Part shown: one piece after another, positions 54,300-64,000 of the stretch
Numbering within the stretch: the first letter of the stretch is position 1
Layout of the letters: every line of letters begins with the position of its first letter
Assembly: GCA_039707655.1 (NCBI GenBank)
Contig: CM077664.1
Span: 26,276,781-26,340,780, forward strand
DNA length: 64,000 bases
From: Elymus sibiricus
Taxonomy: Eukaryota; Streptophyta; Magnoliopsida; Poales; Poaceae
Direction: 5' to 3'
Translations under genes and position numbers: made by a program
The notes under the pieces: model-generated
The model's database searches: none
What the model was told of the DNA's origin: nothing
What the model saw: only the letters and a program-made list of their open reading frames with translations

Positions 54300-55000
54300 A
54301 TAGAGTGTCCGCATTTCGGTAAAATCAAAACTGCTCTTAAACCATAAGGAATTAGAGAGACTGTTCTACATGAAAAAGTTGTGCCTCGTCGATATCTTTC
54401 CAACGGCGTATCATTTGAATCATTCCAACCAGTGGTTTGTAAAAATTCGCGAAAAAACGGCCGCTGCCACTCGTAGTACGCCGCACCATTTTCAAAATTA
54501 ATTTAAAACCGTAAGCAATCTCAAAATAATTTCTAGATATGAAAGTTGCGCCTCGTTAGTAGCTTTCCAACGGCGTATCACACGCCTCATTTCGACACAC
54601 GGTTTAAAAACTGGAGCAAAAACAGGACTGAAAAATTGCAAAAATTTGAAAAACAGAATTCCGCGATTTAGTAAATTTGAAACTGCTCTTAATCCGTAAC
54701 GAATTAGAGAAAGTAATATAAATGAAAAATATGCGCCTCGACGATATATTTTTAACGGCGTATTATTTGCTTCATTCCGACGAGCGGTTTAGAAAAAATC
54801 GCGAAAATACGCTCGCTGTCACTCGTCGTGTGCCGCACAATTTTCGAAACTGCTCTTAAACTGTGAGGAATCTCGAAAAAATTTCAACATGGTGAAGTTG
54901 CGCCTAATCCATAGCTTTCCAACGGTATATTACATGCCTCATTCCGATAAACGGTTCAAAAACTGGAGCAAAAACAGTACCGAAAAAGTCGCGTACAGTT
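54300..55000 (+). repeat. Degenerate tandem repeat, unit about 175 bp
   Basis: Four units are marked by AACTGCTCTTAAACC or similar (near 54330, 54508, 54686 and 54850), each followed about 60 bases later by TTTCCAACGGCGTAT-like sequence and then CATTCCGAC. Units alternate in detail, suggesting a higher-order dimer of about 350 bp. Confidence 0.75.
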
Positions 55001-55336
55001 TTTTCGACGAGAAGTTCACTCGTCTCAGTACTGCAGTGCGCTTGCTTCAGAAAGTGCAGTGCCCTCGCGTTGAGCGTGCAGTTCGGAAGTGTGCACAGAG
55101 TAACACTAAGCGAGTGGCAGATCATGCTCCATAACTCTAAAAAATTTGTGTAAGGATTGTAGAAAAGTAAGTTCATTGCTAAATTTTTGTTCGCTATCAT
55201 ATTAACAAGTATTGTTGGATGAAAAAAATAATGTGTATTTGTAAAAATATATGGAAGTACAAAAACTAATACAGATGTACGCAGTTCAAAAAATCTTAAA
55301 ATATGCATTTAACTTCTTGGGACCTCAGTTGAATCA
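55001..55336. other. AT-rich flank left of RLG-E
   Basis: Noncoding, with GTTCA words. A 134-codon minus-strand open frame (55308-54904) overlaps the repeat and has no domain. Confidence 0.45.
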
Positions 55337-56572
55337 TGATGATCTGCAAGTGCACAGAGTTTAGCTATAGCTTTTTCAAAGTAAGAGTATCGATCCCACA
55401 GGAAGCACAAGAAGTTTTTAGAGGCTAAAAGTAAAATGCAAGATTAAAATAAAAGGACAAAAGAGAGTAAATGGAGAAGATGAAATCGATAGGGCTAAGA
55501 CGTTGTCAGGGAGTCTGGATTTCCCACTAGTATGTGTCTAATGTAACATATGCGAATGCATAGTTCTAGGTCCGGATAATTAAACCACTTCGTATGTTTC
55601 TATAAATGGGCGGAGTGAAGTACAGATACGTGCATACAAGCCACAGCCACGTATCACATATGCCACCACCGTTCCTCCCCACAGCAGGTTATGGCAATAG
55701 TGATTAAGGGTCTCCCAGTGGAAGTAGGTAAAGGCCGTCTCTGGTAATACCCTATCGAGTGGTCAGGGAAGGTGGCAGATAGCTTCTGTCACCACAGTAC
55801 CTCCGCAAACCCACCATCGCACCGATAGTAATACCCTTCACGTCCCTAAGGGCAAATGTTGAGTGGTCGACTTCACCCAACATCGAAAACATTATTAACA
55901 TAAACATACAAGGAGGATGTCTAATCCTATCGGTTTTCAGCACTTAAACATACTAGGGTTCCTCCATATCCTCATGAACTAGGGATTTTACTTGAACATA
56001 GAGACAACGGGCATCAAAGGGATAATCATGGCAAACATGGATGAAGGATCGAAGTAATACACGTAGGAATACACCTAGGGTTTGGTATTACAAAGAGATG
56101 AATAAGGGGTGGATGATGATGACGGTGGTTGATGCCGAAGTCTCCTTGGTCCGGTTGAAGGCATAGCAGAGCCCTTCTATGGCGAAGTTTCTAATCTCTC
56201 TGGTGCTCTCTTTCAGGATCTAAAGCCACCGGCGTATAATACTCGGCCAGGGGGAGGTGGTGCCACCTGGTATGAGCGCTGGTATGAGCGGGCGTGCTCA
56301 TACTAGGCATCGTCTTCTCTCCTGGAAGCACTGGTGCGGCTGGAATTTGCTCCTTTCAATCGATGCTTCTTATGGTAGGTTCCCATCATGTCAATTAACA
56401 CGATTTTCACCCATATACTTGTATGTTCTTCTTTAATGCTCCTGATCACCTCCTCGGTTAAGATCCTGGTGAAATACGACAAAAGGGTGCACGAATGCGG
56501 TAAAATCTTGAAAAATCCTACAACTACGGCACAAAACTAAAAGCAAAAAGTGATGCAATTTTGGACTCATCA
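55337..56572 (-). repeat. RLG-E 3' LTR
   Basis: About 1236 bp. On the minus strand it runs TGATGAGTCC...GCAGATCATCA. The right end is fixed by the adjoining polypurine tract, and the left end is inferred from the TG...CA rule. Confidence 0.65.
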
Positions 56573-57600
56573 AATCCCCCAAGCTTAGAGTTTTGCTCGT
56601 CCCCAAGCAAATAACATAGCTTGAAAGTACAAGGTCATTAAGTTCATGAGGTGTGGATAAACGTAAATGAATGAGTCCATTGTATCAAGTCAATACTCAC
56701 ACAAGATACATGATCACGATGAGCACTAACACATCTCCACCACTAAGATAATTATGAAGGCTTCCACCCCTTTAGTGACCAATTCATTAGCAGAGGCGTA
56801 ACAAAACTATGCAGTAGGTTATCTGTACTTTCACCTAGCAAGTCGCGAGGAGCTCTCGTTACTTTTAGTAAGCGTTTCTACGCTTGATTTTTAGACTTTG
56901 TGTTTTTCTTCTTCACCTTCTCTTCGGAAGCAGGCTTATTTTCCCATGTCACAATCGTTTATTGTTTTAACTTGTGACCTGTAAGCTAAGCATACTTTAC
57001 TACCGGGATAAATGAAAAATGGACTTCTCAGATTTTAATAATTATTTTTAGCACTTTGAGAGCTTCACCTTTCTCGCTTCTGGCTCTTGTTAAATTATTT
57101 TTGTTTGGACTCGCGTCCAAAAACCATTTTTTTTATTTTTGCTCGACATCCTTAACGAGACAACTGAAACAAAGATAATTTATCCCATGTAGTTGCTAAC
57201 TTTCACTAATCAATTGACACTTAAGATGTGGAAGACTTATGGTTTTCGAAAGGTAAAGATATGGTAGCACTCGAACTAAATCTTGCATCTAATATAATTA
57301 TCTCAAGGGTGCAATGAAACTTCTCATCATGCTTATCCACTAGTCATCGGAATAAAGACTCCTCCATTGTTCAAAATAGAACATGATAGTTCAATATATT
57401 ATGCAAACGAACTAAGTTTAACTAGAAAGTAAACATGCAAAATGATAAGAAAGAAGCAAGGGCTTCAAAATCTCCCCAAGCTTAACATTCTAAGCCAATG
57501 AGTTTCGTTCCTCCCTCTAATTGTCGGTACCACGGTTTTCCTCTGCAGTAGGTGCGACACGGTGAACAACTGCTTGGCGGAGCTGTTCATTGGTTTCTTC
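56573..57600. other. RLG-E noncoding interior
   Basis: No gene. A second polypurine-tract-like antisense motif, TCTCCCCAAGCTTAACATTC, lies at 57473-57492, about 900 bases from the one next to the LTR. Confidence 0.55.
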
Positions 57601-57657
57601 TAGCACAACTTAGCGGAGCTTGAGTACCTCCACCTTCTCATGCAATTGGGTGTCAAA

Positions 57658-58185
57658 TCACAGAGAAGAAGCGAGGGCCTTCGAGGTACTCTCAGCTATC
57701 TTTTTCTCCACCTCCCTGATATGATCACGCAAAAGTTCACGTTGAAGGCATGAACTGTTAGCCTGTACCTCATGTTGGCAGAGGCGATCTTCAAAGCTAC
57801 GGGGATGTAGATTTGGAGTGTAGTTGTGGTCCCCAAGGATCTTCTTCTTCATCCCTATTGGCGGTTGGACGGTGATGTGGGCACCAACGGTGAACTTCTT
57901 CACCTCGCGGCGCTGCCTGGAGCTTCCCTGGTGGGTTCCTTCCAATGACTCATGGATGGCATAATCATCCATGATTGTTGGAGAGGTCTTGTTGGCAAAA
58001 GTAGGGATATATGAGCTCATAAATTTAACTGATTCAATTGGAACTTTACTAGGCTTTTCCTCGTATTCATCTTCCTCCTCCTCTTCATCTTCCTTCTCCA
58101 GCTTCTCGGAATCTTCCTCTTCATCTTCTATGATCTCTTCAGGACCTTCAGATTTCAATGATGGATCTTCTCGATCACGCTTCAT
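57658..58185 (-). pseudogene. RLG-E gag-like acidic ORF
   Basis: A 175-codon minus-strand frame. It begins MKRDREDPSLKSEGPEE, has a strongly acidic stretch (residues 17-44, almost all Glu and Asp), then FMSSYIPTFANKTSPTIMDD and a C-terminal helical segment (ELLRDHIREVEKKIAESTSK). Coding-like sequence continues upstream past a stop (near 58225) with QEEDDHIAAGESPLHE. There is no zinc knuckle or catalytic motif. Its position inside a Gypsy element and its acidic-then-helical make-up suggest a gag-derived or accessory protein of a non-autonomous family. I do not recognise a named domain. Confidence 0.5.
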
Positions 58186-59190
58186 TCCGCGAGGAAGGGA
58201 TTCCTCCTCGAGCTCGAAGTCTTAATCACGGTAGGGGCTTGATTCGTGCAGTGGGCTTTCACCAGCGGCAATGTGATCATCCTCCTCTTGAGAAGAGGTT
58301 TGCCTCTCATCCTTGTAATAGGTATATAACGGTGGTATAATAAAAACTAACATGGACTTGTAGATCATTAATTATGATAAGTTTGATTCCTTGCAATAGT
58401 TTTGCAATTTTGAGATAGTAATATATGAGTATGTTAGTACAGAATTAAAGCTAAGTATTAATATTTGTGTTAAGGTTTGTGAGTCCGTATGCATGAAAGT
58501 GTTAGCCGTTGGCATTAGCGATGAAGCCAGAGTATGATTTATCTTTGATTGATGCCTTTGTGTGTTCGGATCGGGGGCGCGCAATGGTTAACTCCTACCA
58601 ACCTCCACCCTAGGGGCATGCGAGTTATGCTTTGCTTCGAGGGCTACTAAAACTTCTGCAATACGTACTTGAGTTTTTTTTTACTAATGTAAGTATGTTG
58701 GACTATAAGCACTTCCAACTATCCATATTTTGCTAGCCTCTTCGGTACCGTGCATTGCCCACTCTCATCTCGAGATATGGTGCAAACTTCGCCGGTGCAT
58801 CCAACCCCGCGAGATGATACTCTCTCTCACACATAAGCCTCATTATATCTTCCTCAAAACATCCACCATACCTACCTATTATGGCATTTCCATAGCCATT
58901 CAGAGATATATTGCCATGCAACTTCCATTGTTACTATTCATTACATGACTTGAGCATTCATTGTCATTATGCTTTGCATGATCATATAGAGCTGACATGA
59001 TATTTGTGGCAAAGCCACCATTCATCATTATCATACATGTTATGCTAGATCATTGCACATCCTGGTACACTGCCAGAGGCATTCATATTTAGTCATCATT
59101 TTTAGTTTACGAGTTGTAAGTAAAATAAAGTGTGACGATCATCATTATTAGAGTGTGCCCCTACCTGTGAGGATATGAATTGGAGGGGAC

Positions 59191-59478
59191 TTATGAGTCC
59201 GCGAAAAAGAGGGGATGAGGTACGTGAGGCCAATCAAAAAATGAGAGAAAAAGAGAGAGGGGGCACACTATCCTTTTACCACACTTGTGCTTCAAAGTAG
59301 CACCATGTACTTCATATTGAGAGTCTTCATGATATTCATTTTCATATACTAGTGGGATTTCTACATTATACAACTTGACTTGCATATTCCGATGATGAGC
59401 TTCCTCAAAATGCTCGAGGTCTTCATGAGCAAGTAAGTTGGATGCACACCCACTTAGTTTCGTATAGAGAGCTTTCAT
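59191..59478 (-). other. Antisense open frame inside RLG-F
   Basis: A 95-codon minus-strand frame starts MKALYTKLSGCASNLLAHED and continues EVHGATLKHKCGK. The amino-acid make-up is protein-like rather than repetitive, but I recognise no domain. It could be chance, a captured fragment or an antisense ORF of this family. Confidence 0.3.
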
Positions 59479-60044
59479 ACACTTATAGTTCTAGTGCATC
59501 AGTTGCATGGCAATCCCTACTCCTCGCACTAACATCAATTGTAAGGCCTCTCCATTGCCTGACGATCAAGCCGTGTTGATGTGAGACTTTCTTATACTTT
59601 TTGTCTTCCCTTATAAACCCCCATCATCATTCTCTTTGCCATCCAAAGTGCTAAGTCCATGGCTCACGCTCAAGTATTGCGTGAAACTTAGAAAAGCTGA
59701 GGCGAGAAAAAGTATGATTAAATTACCCGGGTTGGCACCGGGGTTGTTCATGATTTGATATCTTTATGCTAGGAAGACTAAGCGTGCCATGCTTATCATG
59801 ATTAAGTGTCTAAGGATAACGTTCTTTAGCAACTTTATTTTGAAAGGCAATAATTGTTTACTTGCATGCTTATATATTAATATGTCAAATTTATAGACTA
59901 TTGCCTTGAATCATTCGTATAACAATATTCATATGATTATTACATCATTTGATCAAAGACATTTTAGGTAGCATTCAACATAACAAATTCTTTTGTTTAT
60001 CATTTACCTACTCGAGGACGAGCAGGAATTAAGCTTGGGGATGC

Positions 60045-61571
60045 TGATACGTCTCCAATGTATCCATAATTTTTGATTATTTCATGCTGCTATATTATCA
60101 TTCTTATATACTTTTATTATCTTTTTGTATCATTTTATATTATTTTTCTGGACTAACCTATTAATCTAGTGCCCAGTGCCAGTTCCTGTTTTTTGTATGT
60201 TTTTGGTTTTACAGAAAATCGATACCTACGGAAGTCCAAACACGACGAAACTTTTTGATGATTTTTTCTGGAACATAAGAGACCCTAGAAGCTTTGGGAG
60301 GGATCAAGAGGAGCTGCGAGGGCCCCACATGGCCGCCCCCCACGCCCAGAGGGGTAGGACGCGCCCCCTGACCGTGTGGGCCCCACGGAGGTCCAACCGA
60401 CCTAATTCCTGTCCTATAAATGCCCATAAATCCTAAAACCCTCGAAGCGAGACCCGAAACAATATTATCGTCGCTGCAAGCCTCTATTCCGAAGCGATCC
60501 CATCTGGAGCCCTGTTCCGGTGCTTTGCCGGAGGTGGGAGTCATTGGGGAAGCCATCTTCATCAACCTTGCTGCCTCCATAATGATGTGTGAGTAGTTCT
60601 TTCAGGACCTACGGGTCCATAGTAATAGCTAGATGGCTCTCTCTCTCTCTCTTTTAATCTTCAATACAATGATCTTCTCTATGATCCATCCGATGTAATC
60701 TTTTGCGGTGTGTTTGTTGGGATCAGGTGAATTGTGGGTTGATGATCAGATTATTCATTGAATTTATATGAGTCTCTTGAGGTTCTTTTGTTGCGTAATT
60801 TTATAGCTTTGTATTTCTCTCCGATCTATCCATCTACTTTGGCCAAGTTTGACTGATCTATCTTCAGTGGGAGAGGTGCTTTGTAGTAGGTTCAATCTTG
60901 CGGTGATCTTGTCCTGTGACAGGAGAGGCAAAGGCACGTATTGTATTGTTGCTACTAAGAATAAAACGATGGGGTTTGGTCATATTGATTAATCTCTTTC
61001 TGTCTACATTATCTCATCATACGTATTGTGTTACTCTGTTTGTCAGGAACTTAATACTTTGAGATGCGTGCTGGATAACGGTCTTGGGGTGGAGTAATAG
61101 TAGTAGATGCAGTTGGATTAACTGTCTACTTGTCACGAACGTAATGCCTATGTAATGATTATGCCATGAATGATCACAATTATAACTGCTCAATTCAGTC
61201 AATTGCCCAACAGTACTTTGTTTACCATGACACTACATGCTTTCGAGAGAGATGGCTCTAGTGAACCTATGGCCCCCGGGTCTATTTTCCATCGATACAA
61301 AAACTCCTACAATTGCTCTTTATTTAATTTCTTTTACTTTTTGCCGCTTTGCCTATCACTATCAGTTTTAATCTTGTAGCTAGCAAGAACAAGGGGAGTG
61401 ACGACCCTCGTGCCTTTGTTGGGTGCAAGCAAATTATTTGTTTTTGTGCAGGTACTGCTAAAATTGTTAGCTTGGTGACTCCTACTGGTTCGATAAACCT
61501 TGGTTCTTAACTGAAGGAAATACTTTCTGCTGCTGTGCTACATCACCCTTCCTCTTCGGGGAAATCCAACA
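60045..61571 (+). repeat. RLG-F 3' LTR
   Basis: About 1527 bp, TGATACGTCTCC...GAAATCCAACA. It holds a CTATAAA box (60414-60420) and a (CT)n run near 60634-60652. It matches the reverse complement of 61921-63475. Confidence 0.8.
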
Positions 61572-61920
61572 AATCCATCGTGAGTAGAAATAGCCACTGG
61601 GTGTTGTGAGATTAGGTTAGGTTAAGAAGATAAGGAAACAAACCAGGTGAAATCAAAGAAAATCGGTGACTTATCGTGTAAACAGGAGAAAAGACAGGGC
61701 ACAGTATGAGCATACGCCCTCCTACCCATGCTCGTACCGGTCATCCACGCAGAACATTTCATTTCCAGGAGAAAAGATGGCCTCCGGTATGAACGTACGC
61801 GCTCATTCCAATGGTCGTACTAGGGTTCTTCCACCTGCGACAGAAAAGTTTTTTTTAAAGGTCGGCACAGGAAAAAGGACTTTCGGAACAGAAGAAAAGA
61901 CGGCTGCTACTTGTAGCTTG
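61572..61920 (+). repeat. Spacer: fragment resembling an RLG-E LTR
   Basis: 349 bp between RLG-F and RLG-G. GGAGAAAAGACAGGGCACAG, then TATGAGCATACGCCC and CATGCTCGTACCGG, aligns with the reverse complement of 56260-56325 in the RLG-E LTR (GGAGAGAAGACGATGCC, TATGAGCACGCCC, GCTCATACCAG). Confidence 0.55.
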
Positions 61921-63475
61921 TGTTGGTATTATCCCCGAAGAGGAAGGGATGATGCAGCATAGTAGAGATAAGTATTTCCCTTAGTTATGAAACCAAGGTT
62001 ATCGAACCAGTAGGAGAATCACGCAACACCTCGTTAGCAGCACCTGCACACAAACAACAAATCCTTGCACCCAACGCAAACGAGGGGTTGTCAATCCCTC
62101 GGCGGTCAATTGCAAGATTAAATTGTATGTGATAGATAGATAGATTGAAACAAAAATATAAAATAAAATAAATAAAAGAAAATGGCAGCAATATTTTTAG
62201 GGTTTTAGTAATATGATTTAGATAGACCCGCGGGCCATAGTTTTCACTAGAGGCTTCTCTCGAGAAAATAGCATACGGTGGGTAGACAAATTACTGTTGG
62301 GCAATTGATAGAAAAGCAAATAATCATGACGATATCCAAGGCAATGATCATGTATATAGGCATCACGTCCGAGACAAGTAGACCGACTCCTGCCTGCATC
62401 TACTACTATTACTCCACACATCGACCGCTATCCAGCATGCATCTAGTGTATTAAGTCCATAAAGAACGGAGTAACGCCTTAAGAACGATGACATGATGTA
62501 GACAAGATAAACTCACATATGAATAAACCCCATCTTTTTACCATTAATAGCAATGATACATACGTGTCATGTCCCTTTCTGTCACTGTGATTGAGCACCG
62601 CAGGATCGAACCCATTACAAAGCACCTCTTCCCATGGCAAGATAAATCAATCTAGTTGGCCAAACCAAATCAATAGATCGGAGAAGAAATACGAGGCTAT
62701 AATAATCATGCATAAAAGAGATCAGAGAAGACTCAAATAATATTCATGGATAATCTGATCATAAACTCACAATTCATAGGATCCCAACAAACACACCGCA
62801 AAAAGTGAATACATCGGATAGAACTCCAAGAACATCGAGGAGAACATTGTATTGAAGATCAAAAAGAGAGAAGAAGCCATCTAGCTACTAACTATGGACC
62901 TCAAGGTCTGTGGTAAACTACTCACGCATCATCGGAAGGGTAGCAAGGTTGATGTAGAGCCCCTCCGTGATCGATTCCCCCTCTGGCGGAGTACCGGAGA
63001 AGGCCTCTAGATGGGATCTCTCGAGAACAGAAACTTGCGGCGGCGGAAAAAGTATTTCGTGGACTCCCCCGAGGGTTTCTGATTTTTTGGGAATTTATAG
63101 TGGAGGAATTAGGTCAAACGGAGCTATGTGGGCCCCACGAGGTACCAGGGCGCGCCTGCCCCCCCCCCCCCCAGGCGCGCCCTGGTGCCTCGTGGGCACC
63201 CCCTGGGGCTTCTGGACTCCTCCCGAAGCTTCTAGTGTTTATCTTGTCCAGAAAAAAATCTCCAAAAAGTTTCGTGGCATTTGGACTTCGTTTGGTATTG
63301 ATTTTCTGTAAAACAAAAAGAGGGCAGAAAACAGCAACTGGCACTGGGCACTAAGTTAATAGGCTAGTCTCCAAAAATGATATATAATTGCTGTAAATGT
63401 ATATAAAAGCATCCAAGATTGATAATATAACAGCATGGAACAAACAAAAATTATAGATACATTGGAGACATATCA
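61921..63475 (-). repeat. RLG-G 3' LTR
   Basis: About 1555 bp, TGTTGGTATT...GAGACATATCA on the plus strand. It contains a long palindrome around a poly-C tract (63134-63196). Confidence 0.8.
63134..63196. repeat. Palindrome with poly-C spacer
   Basis: Arms 63137-63158 and 63172-63193 are inverted repeats of 22 bases with one mismatch, with core CCAGGGCGCGCCTG and CAGGCGCGCCCTGG, separated by 13 C. Pairing extends a few bases further out. Confidence 0.9.
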
Positions 63476-64000
63476 GCATCCCCAAGCTTAATTCCTGCTC
63501 GTCCTCGAGTAGGTAAATGATAAAAACGGAATTTTTGATGTGGAATGCTGCCTATCATATTCATCACATATTCTTTTCTTTTATAGCATGGACATTGGAC
63601 TTGAATGATTCAAAGCAATAGTCTATAATTTGACATGAAGATATAAATACTCAAGCATGCTAACTAGCAACCATGAATTTCAAAATATCAACGCTAAAGA
63701 AAGTTAGCCCTAGCCCATTATGCTCAATCATTGATCCATTCACGAAACACACTCAAATATTAGCTACATCCAATGCACAAGTATGACAATAGTGCTCTCT
63801 AGTTGGTGCTTTGTAAGAGAAGATGGAGACTCAAATAAAAATAAAAATTGCATAAAAGTAAATAGGTAGGCACTTCGCAGAGGGAAGCAGAGATTTGTCA
63901 AATGTGCCAGAGTTCAAAGCTTAAATTAAGGAGATAAAATATTTTGAGAGGCGTGATTTTCCTGTCAACGAAAACAACCGAGAATTCCCATTATTTTCCA
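63476..64000. other. RLG-G interior
   Basis: AT-rich and noncoding as far as visible. Confidence 0.6.

Larger units (their letters stand above)
55337..58330 (-). mobile_element. RLG-E: truncated non-autonomous Gypsy element
   Basis: A minus-strand element with a 3' LTR (55337-56572), a polypurine-tract-like AAGCTTGGGGGATT on the minus strand (56573-56590), and an interior up to about 58330 holding one gag-like ORF (58185-57658). No 5' LTR is present. The interior gives way to RLG-F sequence near 58330, so the element is truncated or overwritten. The LTR ends are inverted TGATGA/TCATCA. Confidence 0.7.
58331..61571 (+). mobile_element. RLG-F: non-autonomous Gypsy element, 3' part
   Basis: Plus-strand interior (about 58331-60044) and 3' LTR (60045-61571). 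The polypurine tract GGAATTAAGCTTGGGGATGC (60025-60044) precedes the LTR. The interior is AT-rich and noncoding on the plus strand. The 5' LTR and any pol are not present. Interior and LTR are of the type common in Triticeae (TGATACGTCTCCAA start). I do not assign a family name. Confidence 0.75.
61921..64000 (-). mobile_element. RLG-G: Gypsy element of the RLG-F family, running off the window
   Basis: Minus-strand element. The 3' LTR is 61921-63475. The polypurine tract, read antisense as GCATCCCCAAGCTTAATTCC, lies at 63476-63495, and AT-rich interior continues past 64000. It has the same polypurine tract and interior start as RLG-F in mirror image. Confidence 0.75.

Noticed and set aside
54300..55000. 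CRISPR-like array
   Set aside because: The repeat units are long, degenerate and adjacent, without spacers, and the sequence is eukaryotic.
1..64000. tRNA, rRNA or snRNA genes
   Set aside because: No cloverleaf with A/B boxes, no rRNA core sequence and no U6/U3-type start was recognised. The TATA-containing R blocks were considered as snRNA promoters, but no snRNA sequence follows.

Overview
The window is repeat-dominated DNA from a large grass genome, most likely Triticeae (wheat, Aegilops, barley or relatives). The basis is a BARE-1/WIS/Angela-type Copia element with two 1742-bp LTRs, Tat-lineage Ty3/Gypsy elements that carry a long antisense ORF, and several other Gypsy LTRs of Triticeae type. 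I see no intact host gene, rRNA, tRNA or CRISPR array.

Layout. 1-5372 is a decayed FAR1/FHY3-type (MULE-transposase-derived) gene. 5373-6703 plus 38531-43340 is one older stretch. It holds two decayed DEDDy 3'-5' exonuclease-like pseudogenes and three diverged copies of a promoter-like block (R1-R3), arranged like a tandem array of about 2.4-2.7 kb units. That stretch was split by a four-level nest of Gypsy retrotransposons. RLG-A (6704-38530, +) contains RLG-B (16252-37752, -). RLG-B contains RLG-C (18463-30591, +), which contains RLG-D (22829-28921, +). The nest is supported by LTR pairs, by target-site duplications for A, B and D, and by interrupted reading frames that resume on the far side. 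A, B and C share one plan: gag-pol, a noncoding module with a stem-loop, an antisense spliced ORF (aORF, 'putative gypsy-type transposase' domain), a polypurine tract and the 3' LTR. B lacks RT-RNase H-integrase, C keeps only integrase, and D has no recognisable pol.

43340-55336 holds a MITE, an (AT)n tract, a GC-rich stretch split by the Copia element RLC-1 (44315-52937, perfect ATTCC target duplication), and AT-rich DNA with degenerate tandem repeats of about 175 bp. 55337-64000 holds three non-autonomous Gypsy fragments. RLG-E is on the minus strand, and RLG-F (+) and RLG-G (-) belong to one family and lie tail to tail, separated by a fragment that resembles an RLG-E LTR.

No element here looks autonomous, because every pol has stops, frameshifts or deletions. 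The most notable signals are: (i) a stem-loop between pol and aORF in A, B and C whose arms differ in sequence yet still pair; (ii) LTR divergence that contradicts the nesting order, since host B has more similar LTRs than its insert C; (iii) polypurine-tract-like motifs repeated through RLG-D; (iv) the R-block/exonuclease tandem units; and (v) a long palindrome around a poly-C tract in the RLG-G LTR. Divergence counts were made by eye.
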